In this document: one piece after another, positions 1 through 7,904 of the stretch
Layout of the letters: every line of letters begins with the position of its first letter
Position numbering within the stretch: the first letter of the stretch is position 1
The notes under the pieces: generated by a model
Database searches by the model: none
What the model was told of the DNA's origin: nothing
The model's input: the letters and a program-made list of their open reading frames with translations, nothing else
NCBI GenBank assembly: GCA_009918425.1
Contig: RGEC01000022.1
Location: 1 to 16,825 of the forward strand
DNA from: Bacteroidota bacterium
GTDB lineage: Bacteria; Bacteroidota; Bacteroidia; NS11-12g; UBA955
DNA length: 16,825 nt
Direction of reading: 5' to 3'
Translations under genes and position numbers: made by a program

Positions 1-1802
1 TCTATGGAAAAAGGAGTACGCTTAATCAGAAAATCTTTCACCCTTTCAAACTTGGCTATGTTCTCATTGTATTTTTTCACATCCTCCATAAGCCAGTTAC
101 GGAGTTTTTCGTTTTCAACAAAAACATTTTCACCCTCGAACAAATCTGAATCCATTCCTTGAGCTAAAGCCTCTTCCTTGGCAGGAACAATAATGGCTGT
201 AATAAACTCCTGCTTGTCTCCGATAATAAATATCTGTTCAATTCTGGGACTTTTAAGAAAATTATTCTCCAGCTGAGTAGGATAGATATTTTTACCCAGG
301 GATGTAACCAGCATGTTCTTCAGTCGGTCGGTTATTTTCAGATATCCCTTTTCAAAACGGCCAATATCACCGGTATGGAACCAGCCATCTTCATCAAAAA
401 CCTTATCCGTTTCCGCCTTATTATTCCAGTAACCCTTCATTATATTGGGGCCTTTGGCGAGAATTTCACCTTCTTCGGATGCAAAATCGGGCTTGAAGGT
501 GTGATATGTCTGGACCGTATATATTTCTTTTGTATCGGGGTTCTGAATGGCCACCTGCTGCCTGGGTGCCACACGTCCTACAGTTCCATATACCTGCCTG
601 TTATATTCATTCACAGTTATAAAGGGCGATGTCTCGGTGAGACCGAACCCTTCCTGCACCTGAATGCCCAGATTCGCAAAAAACTCGCCTACATGGGGTG
701 GCAAAGCACCTCCACCTGAAACAAACAGTTTCAGCCTGCCTCCCATTTTCTCTTTTATCTTAGAAAACACCAATTTATTGGCCAGTGCATATTGAACAGA
801 AAGTATCGGACCATTGGATTTTCCTGCATCCCTGCGATGACGGGCTTTTTCACCCACACCCAATGACCATAGGAAAATTTTTGCTTTCATGCCACCGGCC
901 TCAGTGCCGCTTTTCATCACACGGTCATGCACCCTTTCCAACAACCTGGGAACAGCCGCCATCAGCGTAGGCCTTACTTCTGCGATATTTTGTGCAACCT
1001 TGTCAATATTTTCGGCAAATGCCACCGATGAACCCAGATATGTAGTTAGATAGTAGGCCATTCTTTCGAAAACATGGCTCAGCGGCAGAAAGCTTAAAAA
1101 TTTATCGTCTTTGGTAATATCAGGAACCAGATCATTGGCATCGTAGCAATTGCTTAGGAAGTTATAATGCGTGAGCATGGCTCCTTTGGGAACACCGGTA
1201 GTACCTGAAGTATAAATAAGTGTGGCTATATCATCATGCCCAACTTCCTTAAATCGTGTTTCTATCTGTTCGGTCCAGGCAGCATGCAAGCCCCTTCCCT
1301 GCTCAAGAACTTGTTTATAGGTTAAGAGTTTGTCACCGGTCTGCACATCCTCCGGAAAGCTAACCACAACTTCTACGGTCGGGCACTTATCTTCTACTTT
1401 TTTAAACTTTTTCAGCAAAAAAGGATTACCTACAAATAGTATGCGGGCGCCTGAATCATTCAGAATGAAAGCGGTTTCATCGGCTGTAAGTGTTGGATAT
1501 ATGCTCACATTGATAATGCCCAGTTTTTGCAACGACTGATCTATACAATAAAATTCCGGGCTATTTTCGAGAATAAGTGCTACACGGTCGCCTTTTTGCA
1601 GTCCTCGGCTCATGAGCCAACCTGTTAAACAATCTACGTAGGCCAGCAAATCGCGGTAGGTATAATCAACCCATATACCGGATTCTTTACGGGAAAGATA
1701 AACCGTATCCGGTGTATGAATGTGATGTGCCGAGTTAAGGAAGAACTGATGCAGCGATCTATAATCGGGATCTTTGAACTCTTTGATTAAGTTATTGGAC
1801 AT
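1..1802 (-). CDS. Long-chain fatty acid--CoA ligase (AMP-forming), 3' end off the window
   Basis: Activates fatty acids to acyl-CoA through an acyl-adenylate, feeding lipid synthesis or beta-oxidation. The frame is open from the ATG at 1800-1802 to the left edge, giving 600 codons with no stop. Visible adenylate-forming motifs: the phosphate-binding loop YTSGTTGVPKGAM at about residues 197-209, the GFGLTET motif near 385, the TGD motif ending at Asp479 inside the fatty-acyl-CoA-synthetase signature (DGWFHTGDIG), and DRLKNMLVTSLGKNIYP just after it. The C-terminal end, with the usual catalytic lysine region, is off the window; relatives suggest some tens of residues are missing. There is no signal peptide, so it is probably cytoplasmic or membrane-associated. 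It lies 69 bases downstream of nfu on the same strand, with a promoter-like box between them. The family is certain; the chain-length preference and a fadD number are not. Confidence 0.93.
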   Translation of the reverse strand, partial: MSNNLIKEFKDPDYRSLHQFFLNSAHHIHTPDTVYLSRKESGIWVDYTYRDLLAYVDCLTGWLMSRGLQKGDRVALILENSPEFYCIDQSLQKLGIINVSIYPTLTADETAFILNDSGARILFVGNPFLLKKFKKVEDKCPTVEVVVSFPEDVQTGDKLLTYKQVLEQGRGLHAAWTEQIETRFKEVGHDDIATLIYTSGTTGVPKGAMLTHYNFLSNCYDANDLVPDITKDDKFLSFLPLSHVFERMAYYLTTYLGSSVAFAENIDKVAQNIAEVRPTLMAAVPRLLERVHDRVMKSGTEAGGMKAKIFLWSLGVGEKARHRRDAGKSNGPILSVQYALANKLVFSKIKEKMGGRLKLFVSGGGALPPHVGEFFANLGIQVQEGFGLTETSPFITVNEYNRQVYGTVGRVAPRQQVAIQNPDTKEIYTVQTYHTFKPDFASEEGEILAKGPNIMKGYWNNKAETDKVFDEDGWFHTGDIGRFEKGYLKITDRLKNMLVTSLGKNIYPTQLENNFLKSPRIEQIFIIGDKQEFITAIIVPAKEEALAQGMDSDLFEGENVFVENEKLRNWLMEDVKKYNENIAKFERVKDFLIKRTPFSI

Positions 1803-1817
1803 AAAAGGAATTTAACG

Positions 1818-1824
1818 GCAAATA
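1818..1824 (-). promoter_or_regulatory. TATTTGC box upstream of the acyl-CoA ligase
   Basis: On the minus strand TATTTGC ends 15 bases before the ATG at 1802. The same heptamer, or a close variant, precedes several other genes here. It resembles the Bacteroidota -7 element (TAnnTTTG), but I see no clear matching -33 TTG, so this is an inference from recurrence. Confidence 0.35.
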
Positions 1825-1871
1825 AAGGGAAATGCAACCAAATTCATGTTGCAGGGTCAGGGATAAAAACC

Positions 1872-2441
1872 TCAACCGGCTTCTGCCTCTACCGACTGAA
1901 CCTCCGGCACCATGCGTTTCAGCAAGTTTTCTATACCTGCCTTTAGCGTCATTGTTGATGAAGGACAACCCGAACAACTGCCTTTCATTTGTACCGTGAC
2001 GATTCCATTCTGAAAGCTTTTAAAATCAATAGCACCCCCATCCATTTCAACAGCAGGGCGCACATGATCTTCCAGCAACTGGCGGATTTTGCGTTCTACT
2101 TCGCTTTCTTCCTCGGCTGACAATTGCTTTTTGGGTGCAACAATGGATTTGCCATCCTGAATCCATTCCTGAAAGAAGGCCCTCAGATCAGGGATTAAAT
2201 CAAACCATTCATAATCGTTGTTTTTGGTTACCGACACAAAATTGTTCATGATAAAAACGCCTTTCACGAAGGGCATTTCAAACAGGGCTTTGGCCAGTTC
2301 AGAATCCACAGCAGATTCTGCAGTTCTGAAATCTGCACTGTCGTTGGGCAGGAGCATGCTGCTCGAAACAAACTTCATGCTCTCGGGATTGGGTGTTGCC
2401 TCGGCGTAAATGGTAACTAAATTATCAGGTGTTGGTTCCAT
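1872..2441 (-). CDS. nfu: NifU/Nfu-type Fe-S cluster scaffold protein
   Basis: Carrier that receives Fe-S clusters and delivers them to target enzymes in the cytoplasm. The 189-residue protein has the two-part architecture of Nfu proteins: an N-terminal Nfu_N-like domain (about residues 9-98, beginning IYAEATPNPESMKF) and a C-terminal NifU-like domain (about 112-185) with the conserved MDGG stretch at 133-136 and the cluster-binding CSGC, Cys156 and Cys159. Length and both domains match the usual form, and all expected residues are present. The ATG at 2439-2441 is preceded by promoter-like boxes at 2451-2466. It is divergent from radA (120-base gap) and lies upstream of the acyl-CoA ligase on the same strand. 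It may help cluster UvrC, encoded further right, but that link is only an inference. Confidence 0.93.
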   Translation of the reverse strand: MEPTPDNLVTIYAEATPNPESMKFVSSSMLLPNDSADFRTAESAVDSELAKALFEMPFVKGVFIMNNFVSVTKNNDYEWFDLIPDLRAFFQEWIQDGKSIVAPKKQLSAEEESEVERKIRQLLEDHVRPAVEMDGGAIDFKSFQNGIVTVQMKGSCSGCPSSTMTLKAGIENLLKRMVPEVQSVEAEAG

Positions 2442-2450
2442 ATGGTACTA

Positions 2451-2466
2451 CAAAATTAAGCAAATA
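2451..2466 (-). promoter_or_regulatory. Probable nfu promoter element
   Basis: Reading the minus strand there is TATTTGC (2460-2466) directly followed by TAATTTTG (2451-2458), which is a perfect TAnnTTTG match to the Bacteroidota -7 consensus, nine bases before the ATG at 2441. No clear -33 TTG was found at the usual spacing. The first 13 bases are shared exactly with the region upstream of the lipoprotein thioredoxin gene at 10480. Confidence 0.45.
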
Positions 2467-2550
2467 ACACAGCAGATACAGTATTTGTTTATAATCTTTC
2501 TAAATAAAAAACGTGCAAAAGTTGGTAACAAGAAAACCGCTCTGTATCTG

Positions 2551-2558
2551 TAATTTGC
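2551..2558 (+). promoter_or_regulatory. TAATTTGC box immediately before radA
   Basis: TAATTTGC ends three bases before the radA ATG at 2562. If it is the -7 element, the transcript starts at or next to the start codon, so radA mRNA would be leaderless or nearly so. There is no Shine-Dalgarno sequence upstream of the ATG. An identical box precedes the T9SS gene at 7888. Confidence 0.4.
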
Positions 2559-2561
2559 AAC

Positions 2562-3920
2562 ATGGCCAAAAGCAAAACAGTTTTTTTCTGCGGAGAATGT
2601 GGTGCAGAGAGCGCCAAATGGGCCGGAAAATGCAGTGCCTGCGGTGCCTGGAACTCGCTGAAGGAAGAAGTTGTGTCTATAAAAACGGGTCCAACCGGAT
2701 GGACAAAAACATCACCGGCAGAGAAATCTGTGCCACAAAATGTAAGGCAGATAACATCAGAAAAAACCGAACGTGTGGCCATGCCTGACGAGGAACTAAA
2801 TCTGGTACTGGGCGGAGGTTTGGTTCCGGGAAGCCTGGTTCTGCTTGGCGGTGAGCCAGGTATAGGAAAAAGCACGCTTTTGCTTCAGATCGCATTGAAA
2901 CTCAACCTACCTGTAGCCTATGTGTCCGGTGAAGAGAGTGCCGAACAAGTCAAACTCAGGGCCGACAGGATTGGGATAGAAAATGAACAATGCATGGTTA
3001 TTACCGAAACACGGCTGGAAGCCGTTTTGCAAAACATGCAGGCCATTAAACCAGAGATTGTCGTTATCGATTCCATACAAACCCTCTACAGCGATTTGCT
3101 GGAAGCCACGCCCGGTAGCGTTTCTCAAATTAGGGAGTGTGCAGGGCAGTTATTGCGGTTCGCCAAAGAAAATCAAATATCTGTTTTCCTAATCGGCCAT
3201 ATTACAAAAGATGGCAGTATTGCGGGACCCAAAATTCTGGAGCACATGGTAGACACCGTTCTGCAGTTTGAAGGCGACAGAAATTACCATTTTCGGCTAT
3301 TGAGAACCTTGAAAAACCGCTTTGGCAGTACGCACGAAATGGGGATTTATGAAATGAGTGGAAGTGGCTTATCTACCGTTAAAAACCCGTCTCAGGTGTT
3401 TTTGGTAGAACGCGACGAAGACATATCCGGAGTGGCAATTGCCGTTGCTATGGAAGGTGTCAGGCCCATACTCCTGGAAACCCAGTCTTTGGTTAGCACG
3501 GCCGTTTACGGAACACCACAGCGCTCCTGCACGGGTTTTGATCTTCGTAGATTGAATATGTTACTGGCCGTTTTGGAAAAAAGATGTGGCTTCCGTCTAG
3601 GTGCACAGGATGTGTTCATCAACCTTGCCGGCGGAATACGCATTGAAGATCCGGCACTTGACCTAGCAGCTGTAGCCGCCATAATGAGCAGTTATCAGGG
3701 AATTTGTGTGCCTTCCAAAACCGTTTTTTCGGGTGAAATCGGGTTGAGCGGGGAAATCAGGGCTGTTCAGCGTGTGGAACAGCGCATTGCAGAGGCAGAA
3801 AAACTTGGATTTGAGGAGATTATTGTTTCCAAATACTGCAAAATACCACAGCATAAAGGAAAAATAAAAATAAGACAATTCGGACGGGTAGACGAAATGT
3901 TCTCCTGGTTGTTCGGATAA
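2562..3920 (+). CDS. radA: DNA repair protein RadA
   Basis: RecA-like ATPase that promotes branch migration of recombination intermediates in DNA repair. The 452-residue protein shows the full family layout: an N-terminal C4 zinc finger (Cys10, Cys13, Cys24, Cys27, with AKWAGKCSACG), a RecA-type ATPase with Walker A GGEPGIGKST at 96-105 and a Walker B ending IVVID at 166-170, the RadA-specific KNRFG motif at 251-255, and a C-terminal Lon-protease-like domain from about 280 to the end. Length is normal (about 450-460) and nothing is missing. The ATG at 2562 gives MAKSKTVFFCGECG, the usual RadA beginning, and no alternative is needed. It is divergent from nfu; its stop lies 6 bases from the convergent crtB stop and I see no terminator there. 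Confidence 0.97.
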   Translation: MAKSKTVFFCGECGAESAKWAGKCSACGAWNSLKEEVVSIKTGPTGWTKTSPAEKSVPQNVRQITSEKTERVAMPDEELNLVLGGGLVPGSLVLLGGEPGIGKSTLLLQIALKLNLPVAYVSGEESAEQVKLRADRIGIENEQCMVITETRLEAVLQNMQAIKPEIVVIDSIQTLYSDLLEATPGSVSQIRECAGQLLRFAKENQISVFLIGHITKDGSIAGPKILEHMVDTVLQFEGDRNYHFRLLRTLKNRFGSTHEMGIYEMSGSGLSTVKNPSQVFLVERDEDISGVAIAVAMEGVRPILLETQSLVSTAVYGTPQRSCTGFDLRRLNMLLAVLEKRCGFRLGAQDVFINLAGGIRIEDPALDLAAVAAIMSSYQGICVPSKTVFSGEIGLSGEIRAVQRVEQRIAEAEKLGFEEIIVSKYCKIPQHKGKIKIRQFGRVDEMFSWLFG

Positions 3921-3926
3921 CCGCCG

Positions 3927-4772
3927 TTAAAGCGCAGCGCGCATCATTCTCTCCTTCACATAGCTTTTGGCCAGCAACATAAGTTTTTGACTGTTAGGTA
4001 TGCGTATGCGGCTCCCTGCAATTTCTTCTGCGGAACTTCGCTGAATTTTTTCCAGCAGTTTCAGGTAGTAGATATATGCCGTGTAAACCCCCAAACGACA
4101 ACCTACCGGAAGTCGCTTGATACCTTCCAAGGCGTGAGAAAAATCTTTTTTCACATCGGCTATTATAAGGTTTTTATCATTTTCGCTGAACGCGTTGAAA
4201 TCAACCCCCGGAAAATAAACACGGCCTCTTTCATCCACATCACTTTTCAAATCGCGCAGAAAATTTACTTTTTGAAACGCCGCACCCAGGCTGCGTGCAT
4301 GAGGCAGCAGGGCATCATAGCGACTTTGATCATTGTTGCAAAAAACTTTAAGGCACATTAGTCCTACTACTTCAGCACTACCGTATATGTAAGTTTCATA
4401 ACCATCATTGTCGTAAGTATTTTTATCCAAATCCAGAGCCATGGAAACAAAAAAAGGCTCTATCAAATCTTTGGTAATCCCAAACTTACGAACGGCCAAC
4501 TGAAAAGAGTGGAGCACAGGGTTTGTACTGATTCCGGATTCAATAGCAGCGTACGTTTGCTCTTTAAATTCCTGCAGCAATTTTCTTTTGTCGTGATTGT
4601 GAAATGTGTCGACAATCTCATCGGCCACACGTACAAATCCATAGATAGCGAATACTGCCCAACGGTATTCCCTGGCAAGCAGACGAATGCCCAGTGAAAA
4701 ACTGGTACTGTAATTCAGGGCTACACGCTTGCTGATGTCGGAGGATGTTTTATCAAACAGCTGGATGCTCAT
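3927..4772 (-). CDS. crtB: Phytoene/squalene synthase family protein (phytoene synthase)
   Basis: Condenses two geranylgeranyl diphosphates to phytoene, the first committed carotenoid step. The 281-residue protein carries the two aspartate-rich Mg/diphosphate sites of the family: DEIVD at residues 51-55 and QKVNFLRDLKSDVDERG at about 167-183, with Asp174 and Asp178. The conserved YIYGSAEVVGLM lies at about 128-139. Length fits bacterial CrtB (about 280-310). Squalene or dehydrosqualene synthase is the alternative from motifs alone, but the desaturase and hydroxylase immediately upstream make phytoene the likely product. The ATG at 4770-4772 lies inside the end of crtI, a 20-base overlap that suggests coupled translation. 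It is last in the crtZ-crtI-crtB operon and ends 6 bases from the convergent radA stop. Confidence 0.93.
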   Translation of the reverse strand: MSIQLFDKTSSDISKRVALNYSTSFSLGIRLLAREYRWAVFAIYGFVRVADEIVDTFHNHDKRKLLQEFKEQTYAAIESGISTNPVLHSFQLAVRKFGITKDLIEPFFVSMALDLDKNTYDNDGYETYIYGSAEVVGLMCLKVFCNNDQSRYDALLPHARSLGAAFQKVNFLRDLKSDVDERGRVYFPGVDFNAFSENDKNLIIADVKKDFSHALEGIKRLPVGCRLGVYTAYIYYLKLLEKIQRSSAEEIAGSRIRIPNSQKLMLLAKSYVKERMMRAAL

Positions 4773-6234
4773 GGGTTATTTTTTCTGTTATTAGTTTAGA
4801 ACCGATTACCACAATAGGCAGGCCGGTTCCGGGATGGGTGCTGGCACCTACATAGTAAACATTGTTTAATTTCTCGTCTTTATTGGCAGGGCGAAACGCA
4901 CCAATCTGGTTCATTCCATGGGCAAGGCCCAGGCCACTGCCGCGGTACAATGAGAACATCTGCTCCCATTCCACCGGAGTATAAATTGTTCTGCTGAGGG
5001 TATTTGAATGAATATCGTAACCTACGCGATTACCCAAATCCTGAATAATATCATCAGCCAGTTTTTCGGCATCGTGCCAGTCGGGTTTTACACGGCGGTC
5101 CGGTACCGGACAAAGGATAAACAAATTCTCACAACCCTCAGGGGCACACTCCGGATTGCTTTTACTGGCCACGTTCACGTAATAATAGGGCTTATCAGGT
5201 GCTACTGTGCTGCGGAAAATCGTATCTGCATACTGCCTGAAATTGTTTCCCAGAAAATAGTTATGATGGGCTATTCCCTCCATTTTGCCTTTCACACCGA
5301 GGTAAATGGTGAAAGGCGCCAGGGTCCAATCCATTTTATCCAGTTTCTTTTCGGTGAAACCCGGTCTGTTTAGAAATTTCCCCCTAAACGATGCCGCATC
5401 GGCATTGATTACAAACAAATCGGCATTCCATACTTTGCCATTTTGGTCGGTAACTGACACCATTTTACCTGACTGTTCCTGAACTGACACTACACGGGTA
5501 TTGCAATGAATTTTGACTCCCTTCTTTTCCAGCAGTGAAATGATTCCTTCGGCAATTTTGTACATACCTCCTTTAACATTCCAGTAACCATCATGTTTAA
5601 GTTCTGTATAGTTCAGAAGGTTATATACGGAAGGCGTATTGAAAGGGGTTGCACCCAAAAAGAAAGCTACCAGCGAAAAAATGATTTTCACATCTTCACT
5701 CTCGAAATGCCGCTCAAGTTCCGACCAGAAACTGCGGAACATTTTGGGCAGATGCTTTTTTGGAACGGAAGCCATACTTAGCAGAAATGGCAGCATTCCA
5801 TTAAAATTCTTCTTTACGATGCGATATTCGGTATCGTGAAACACCTCGCCTGCCCTTTTCAGGTATTTTTCTGCCTTCCGCTCAAAATCAGGTTCAATGG
5901 CACTGAACTCCTGTGCCAGTTTTTCGAGATCTTTAAAAATTCGGTAAACCTTATCCCGTCCCTCTATATTGACGGTATACAAGGGATTAAGTTCATTGAG
6001 TTCGAATGGCATGGGCTCACCAATACTGTCAAACAACTCACGAAATTCATAACTCATGCTAAAGAATGATGGACCTACATCGAACGTGAAACCATCCTTT
6101 TGCAGAATATTCAGACGGCCACCGGGGCGCACATGCTGCTCCAGCATTTCCACCTCATAACCGGCATATACCAGACGCAGTGCAGTACTCAAACCACCAA
6201 GACCTGCTCCGGCTATTACTACCTTCTTAGGCAC
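4753..6234 (-). CDS. crtI: Phytoene desaturase (CrtI family)
   Basis: FAD-dependent dehydrogenase that introduces the conjugated double bonds of phytoene, normally giving lycopene. The 493-residue protein has an N-terminal dinucleotide fold with GAGLGG at 9-14, the ribose-binding Glu32, and PGGRL at about 37-41. Near the C-terminus is the bacterial phytoene dehydrogenase signature GASTHPGTGLP at about 463-473. Length matches CrtI (about 490-510). The start is GTG at 6232-6234, eight bases inside the crtZ 3' end, and an AGGAGG sequence sits four bases upstream of it, which is unusual in this phylum. The end overlaps crtB by 20 bases. The number of desaturation steps cannot be read from the sequence; a desaturase for a related C30 or later step is the alternative. 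Confidence 0.93.
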   Translation of the reverse strand: MPKKVVIAGAGLGGLSTALRLVYAGYEVEMLEQHVRPGGRLNILQKDGFTFDVGPSFFSMSYEFRELFDSIGEPMPFELNELNPLYTVNIEGRDKVYRIFKDLEKLAQEFSAIEPDFERKAEKYLKRAGEVFHDTEYRIVKKNFNGMLPFLLSMASVPKKHLPKMFRSFWSELERHFESEDVKIIFSLVAFFLGATPFNTPSVYNLLNYTELKHDGYWNVKGGMYKIAEGIISLLEKKGVKIHCNTRVVSVQEQSGKMVSVTDQNGKVWNADLFVINADAASFRGKFLNRPGFTEKKLDKMDWTLAPFTIYLGVKGKMEGIAHHNYFLGNNFRQYADTIFRSTVAPDKPYYYVNVASKSNPECAPEGCENLFILCPVPDRRVKPDWHDAEKLADDIIQDLGNRVGYDIHSNTLSRTIYTPVEWEQMFSLYRGSGLGLAHGMNQIGAFRPANKDEKLNNVYYVGASTHPGTGLPIVVIGSKLITEKITHEHPAV

Positions 6235-6679
6235 GGAACCTCCTCACATACTTGGGAAGTACAAAAAGAAATCCGAACGCTTCGGCACCGTCTTTTGTAT
6301 GAACGGCATGATGTAAATGGTGTGTCATCCGCATGGCCCTGAAATAGGGTATTTGGGTGCGCGTGAGCCACTTAACGCGCTGATGTACAAACACATCATG
6401 TACCAGAAAATAAGCAATTCCGTAAAGCGCTATACCCAAACCCGCTGAAAACCTCCAATCCATATCTGCACTACCGTATACAATTAAAAGACATGATGGC
6501 ACTGCGAAGACCAGTCCATAAAGATCATTAAGTTCTAATTTCCCTTTGCGAGGCTCGTGGTGGCTCTGGTGCCAAACCCAGCCAAATCCATGCATTATGT
6601 ATTTGTGGGTGAACCAGGCTACCCCTTCCATTAAAACAAAGAAACCCAAAGTAACAAGTACGTGGTACATTAAACTCAT
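6227..6679 (-). CDS. crtZ: Beta-carotene hydroxylase (CrtZ, fatty-acid hydroxylase superfamily)
   Basis: Integral-membrane di-iron hydroxylase that adds 3-hydroxyl groups to the beta-rings of carotene, giving cryptoxanthin and zeaxanthin. The 150-residue protein contains all four histidine boxes: HKYIMH (25-30), HQSHH (37-41), HDVFVH (94-99) and HHLHH (120-124). Hydrophobic stretches at about 7-23, 53-68 and 76-95 would be membrane segments. Length is typical of short bacterial CrtZ. It is first in the crt operon; its TAA overlaps the crtI start by 8 bases. The first ATG (6677-6679) is only three bases from a TATTTGT box; if that box is a -7 element, a leaderless start or initiation at Met4 (6668-6670) is possible. 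The substrate needs a lycopene cyclase that is not in the window. Confidence 0.92.
   Translation of the reverse strand: MSLMYHVLVTLGFFVLMEGVAWFTHKYIMHGFGWVWHQSHHEPRKGKLELNDLYGLVFAVPSCLLIVYGSADMDWRFSAGLGIALYGIAYFLVHDVFVHQRVKWLTRTQIPYFRAMRMTHHLHHAVHTKDGAEAFGFLFVLPKYVRRFRA
6239..6244 (-). promoter_or_regulatory. AGGAGG ribosome-binding site for crtI
   Basis: The minus strand reads AGGAGG, then TTCC, then the GTG start of crtI. The hexamer also encodes the two arginines in the C-terminal VRRFRA of CrtZ, so it could be coincidence, but a perfect anti-16S match before a GTG start is rare in Bacteroidota and may set the CrtI level. The four-base spacing is shorter than usual. Confidence 0.5.
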
Positions 6680-6682
6680 CTT

Positions 6683-6689
6683 ACAAATA
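6683..6689 (-). promoter_or_regulatory. TATTTGT box before crtZ
   Basis: The minus strand reads TATTTGT followed by AAG and the crtZ ATG. It is one base off the TATTTGC box seen upstream of other genes and, as at radA, sits only three bases from the start codon. Promoter function is inferred from recurrence. Confidence 0.3.
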
Positions 6690-6842
6690 ACACTATTTTG
6701 TTTAAAAGGTTTGCATTACAACTGAACAAATATTACACAAAATGCAATTTTTTTTTCAAACAATCAAGAAAAAGTGATACAAATCAGTACAAAATTCACC
6801 TTCGTTGATAACTCATGTAATGTTCAAGACCTATATGTATCC

Positions 6843-6850
6843 TAACTTGC
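6843..6850 (+). promoter_or_regulatory. TAACTTGC box before murB
   Basis: TAACTTGC ends five bases before the ATG at 6856. It differs by one base from the TAATTTGC boxes at radA and the T9SS gene, and its position supports 6856 as the murB start. No clear -33 element. Confidence 0.3.
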
Positions 6851-6855
6851 ACCTC

Positions 6856-7869
6856 ATGCTTCAAAGGCATATTCCCTTAAAATCGCTGAACACTTTTGGT
6901 TTTGATGTAGAGGCATCCCTCTTTCTGCCCATAGCTGATGAAGAAATTCTTCATAACGTTTGGAAAACGAATTTGCTAAGCATGAGCAGTCCGCTTATCT
7001 TGGGAGGAGGAAGCAACATACTTTTCAAAGACAACTACCCCGGGCTTATACTACAAAACCTCATTGCAGGCATGCAGGTAGCAAAGGAGACAGAAAACCA
7101 CATTTGGCTTCGCTGCGGTGGCGGTGAAGTTTGGCACAATGTAGTTATGTATACCATCCAGAACAACTGGGGCGGACTTGAAAATATGAGCCTGATACCC
7201 GGAACGATTGGTGCTTCACCCATTCAAAATATTGGCGCATACGGAGCTGAACTCAAAGATGTTTTTGAGGAACTGGAAGCCTTTGATATGTTGTATGGTA
7301 AAATGGTAACACTGCGCGCAGACGACTGTGCATTTGCTTACCGCGACAGTCTTTTTAAACAGAATGGGAAGGGCCGTTATTTTATAACTTACGTAACCTT
7401 ACGGCTAAATAAAAATCCGTCCGTAAATGTCAAATACGGAGATATTGCCAATATCCTTGAACAATGGGGCATTTCCAAACCCGGAATTGCGGATGTGAGC
7501 CGGGCAGTGATACATATTCGACGCAGCAAACTTCCGGATCCTGCTGAACTGGGCAATTGCGGCAGTTTCTTCAAAAATCCGGTAGTGAGCAAAGAAGTTG
7601 CCGATACCCTGTGTGCGACCTATCCTGACGCAAAACGTTTTGATCAGCCTGACGGAACAGCAAAACTCGCAGCAGGATGGCTGATAGAAAAGGCCGGCTG
7701 GAAAGGCTACCGCCGCGGTGATGCAGGCGTGCATGAAAAACAGGCACTGGTGATGGTAAATTACGGTAATGCAACCGGGGCTGAAATACTATCGCTCGCA
7801 GGCGAAATCGTTGAAGATATTCAGGCAAAATTTCAAGTTAACCTTGAGATGGAAGTAAACACCCGCTGA
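6856..7869 (+). CDS. murB: UDP-N-acetylmuramate dehydrogenase (UDP-N-acetylenolpyruvoylglucosamine reductase)
   Basis: FAD enzyme that uses NADPH to reduce UDP-GlcNAc-enolpyruvate to UDP-MurNAc, the second committed step of peptidoglycan precursor synthesis in the cytoplasm. From this start it is 337 residues, the length of the E. coli-type (type I) enzyme. Visible: NTFGFD at 12-17, FAD-binding GGGSN at 50-54, LIPGTIGASPIQNIGAYGAE at about 113-132, YRDS at 162-165 with the substrate arginine Arg163, the proton donor serine in NCGSFFKNP (Ser237), and the C-terminal catalytic Glu333 in LEMEV. The frame is open back to a TTG at 6805, but the family normally begins a few residues before the SLNTFG motif and a promoter-like box ends at 6850, so the ATG at 6856 is preferred. 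It is first in a plus-strand gene run. Confidence 0.95.
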   Translation: MLQRHIPLKSLNTFGFDVEASLFLPIADEEILHNVWKTNLLSMSSPLILGGGSNILFKDNYPGLILQNLIAGMQVAKETENHIWLRCGGGEVWHNVVMYTIQNNWGGLENMSLIPGTIGASPIQNIGAYGAELKDVFEELEAFDMLYGKMVTLRADDCAFAYRDSLFKQNGKGRYFITYVTLRLNKNPSVNVKYGDIANILEQWGISKPGIADVSRAVIHIRRSKLPDPAELGNCGSFFKNPVVSKEVADTLCATYPDAKRFDQPDGTAKLAAGWLIEKAGWKGYRRGDAGVHEKQALVMVNYGNATGAEILSLAGEIVEDIQAKFQVNLEMEVNTR

Positions 7870-7887
7870 TTATGGGTGATTTTGGTT

Positions 7888-7895
7888 TAATTTGC
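7888..7895 (+). promoter_or_regulatory. TAATTTGC box before the T9SS cargo gene
   Basis: TAATTTGC ends nine bases before the ATG at 7905 and is identical to the box in front of radA. It suggests that the secreted-protein gene has its own promoter rather than relying on murB read-through, and it argues against an earlier start at 7872, which would lie upstream of the box. Confidence 0.35.
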
Positions 7896-7904
7896 ATAAA
7901 GTTC

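Larger units (their letters stand above)
6680..6855. other. Divergent intergenic region between crtZ and murB
   Basis: AT-rich stretch of 176 bases with a run of nine T at about 6747-6755. It holds the start-proximal boxes of both flanking genes. I see no riboswitch, operator palindrome or small gene in it. In-frame upstream starts for murB (TTG 6805, ATG 6820, ATG 6835) fall here but are judged not to be used. Confidence 0.5.

Noticed and set aside
375..1539. Plus-strand open frames of 60-114 codons in the left part of the window
   Set aside because: They lie opposite the long minus-strand acyl-CoA ligase frame, which has intact family motifs throughout; they are shadows.
1833..1853. Inverted repeat TGCAAC / GTTGCA between nfu and the acyl-CoA ligase as a terminator
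   Set aside because: Only six base pairs with a nine-base loop and no proper T-tract; too weak to call.
3918..3930. Terminator between the convergent radA and crtB genes
   Set aside because: Only six bases separate the stops and no hairpin is visible around them.
6805..6855. Longer murB N-terminus from TTG 6805 or ATGs 6820 and 6835
   Set aside because: The extra residues precede the normal family start and lie upstream of the promoter-like box at 6843-6850.
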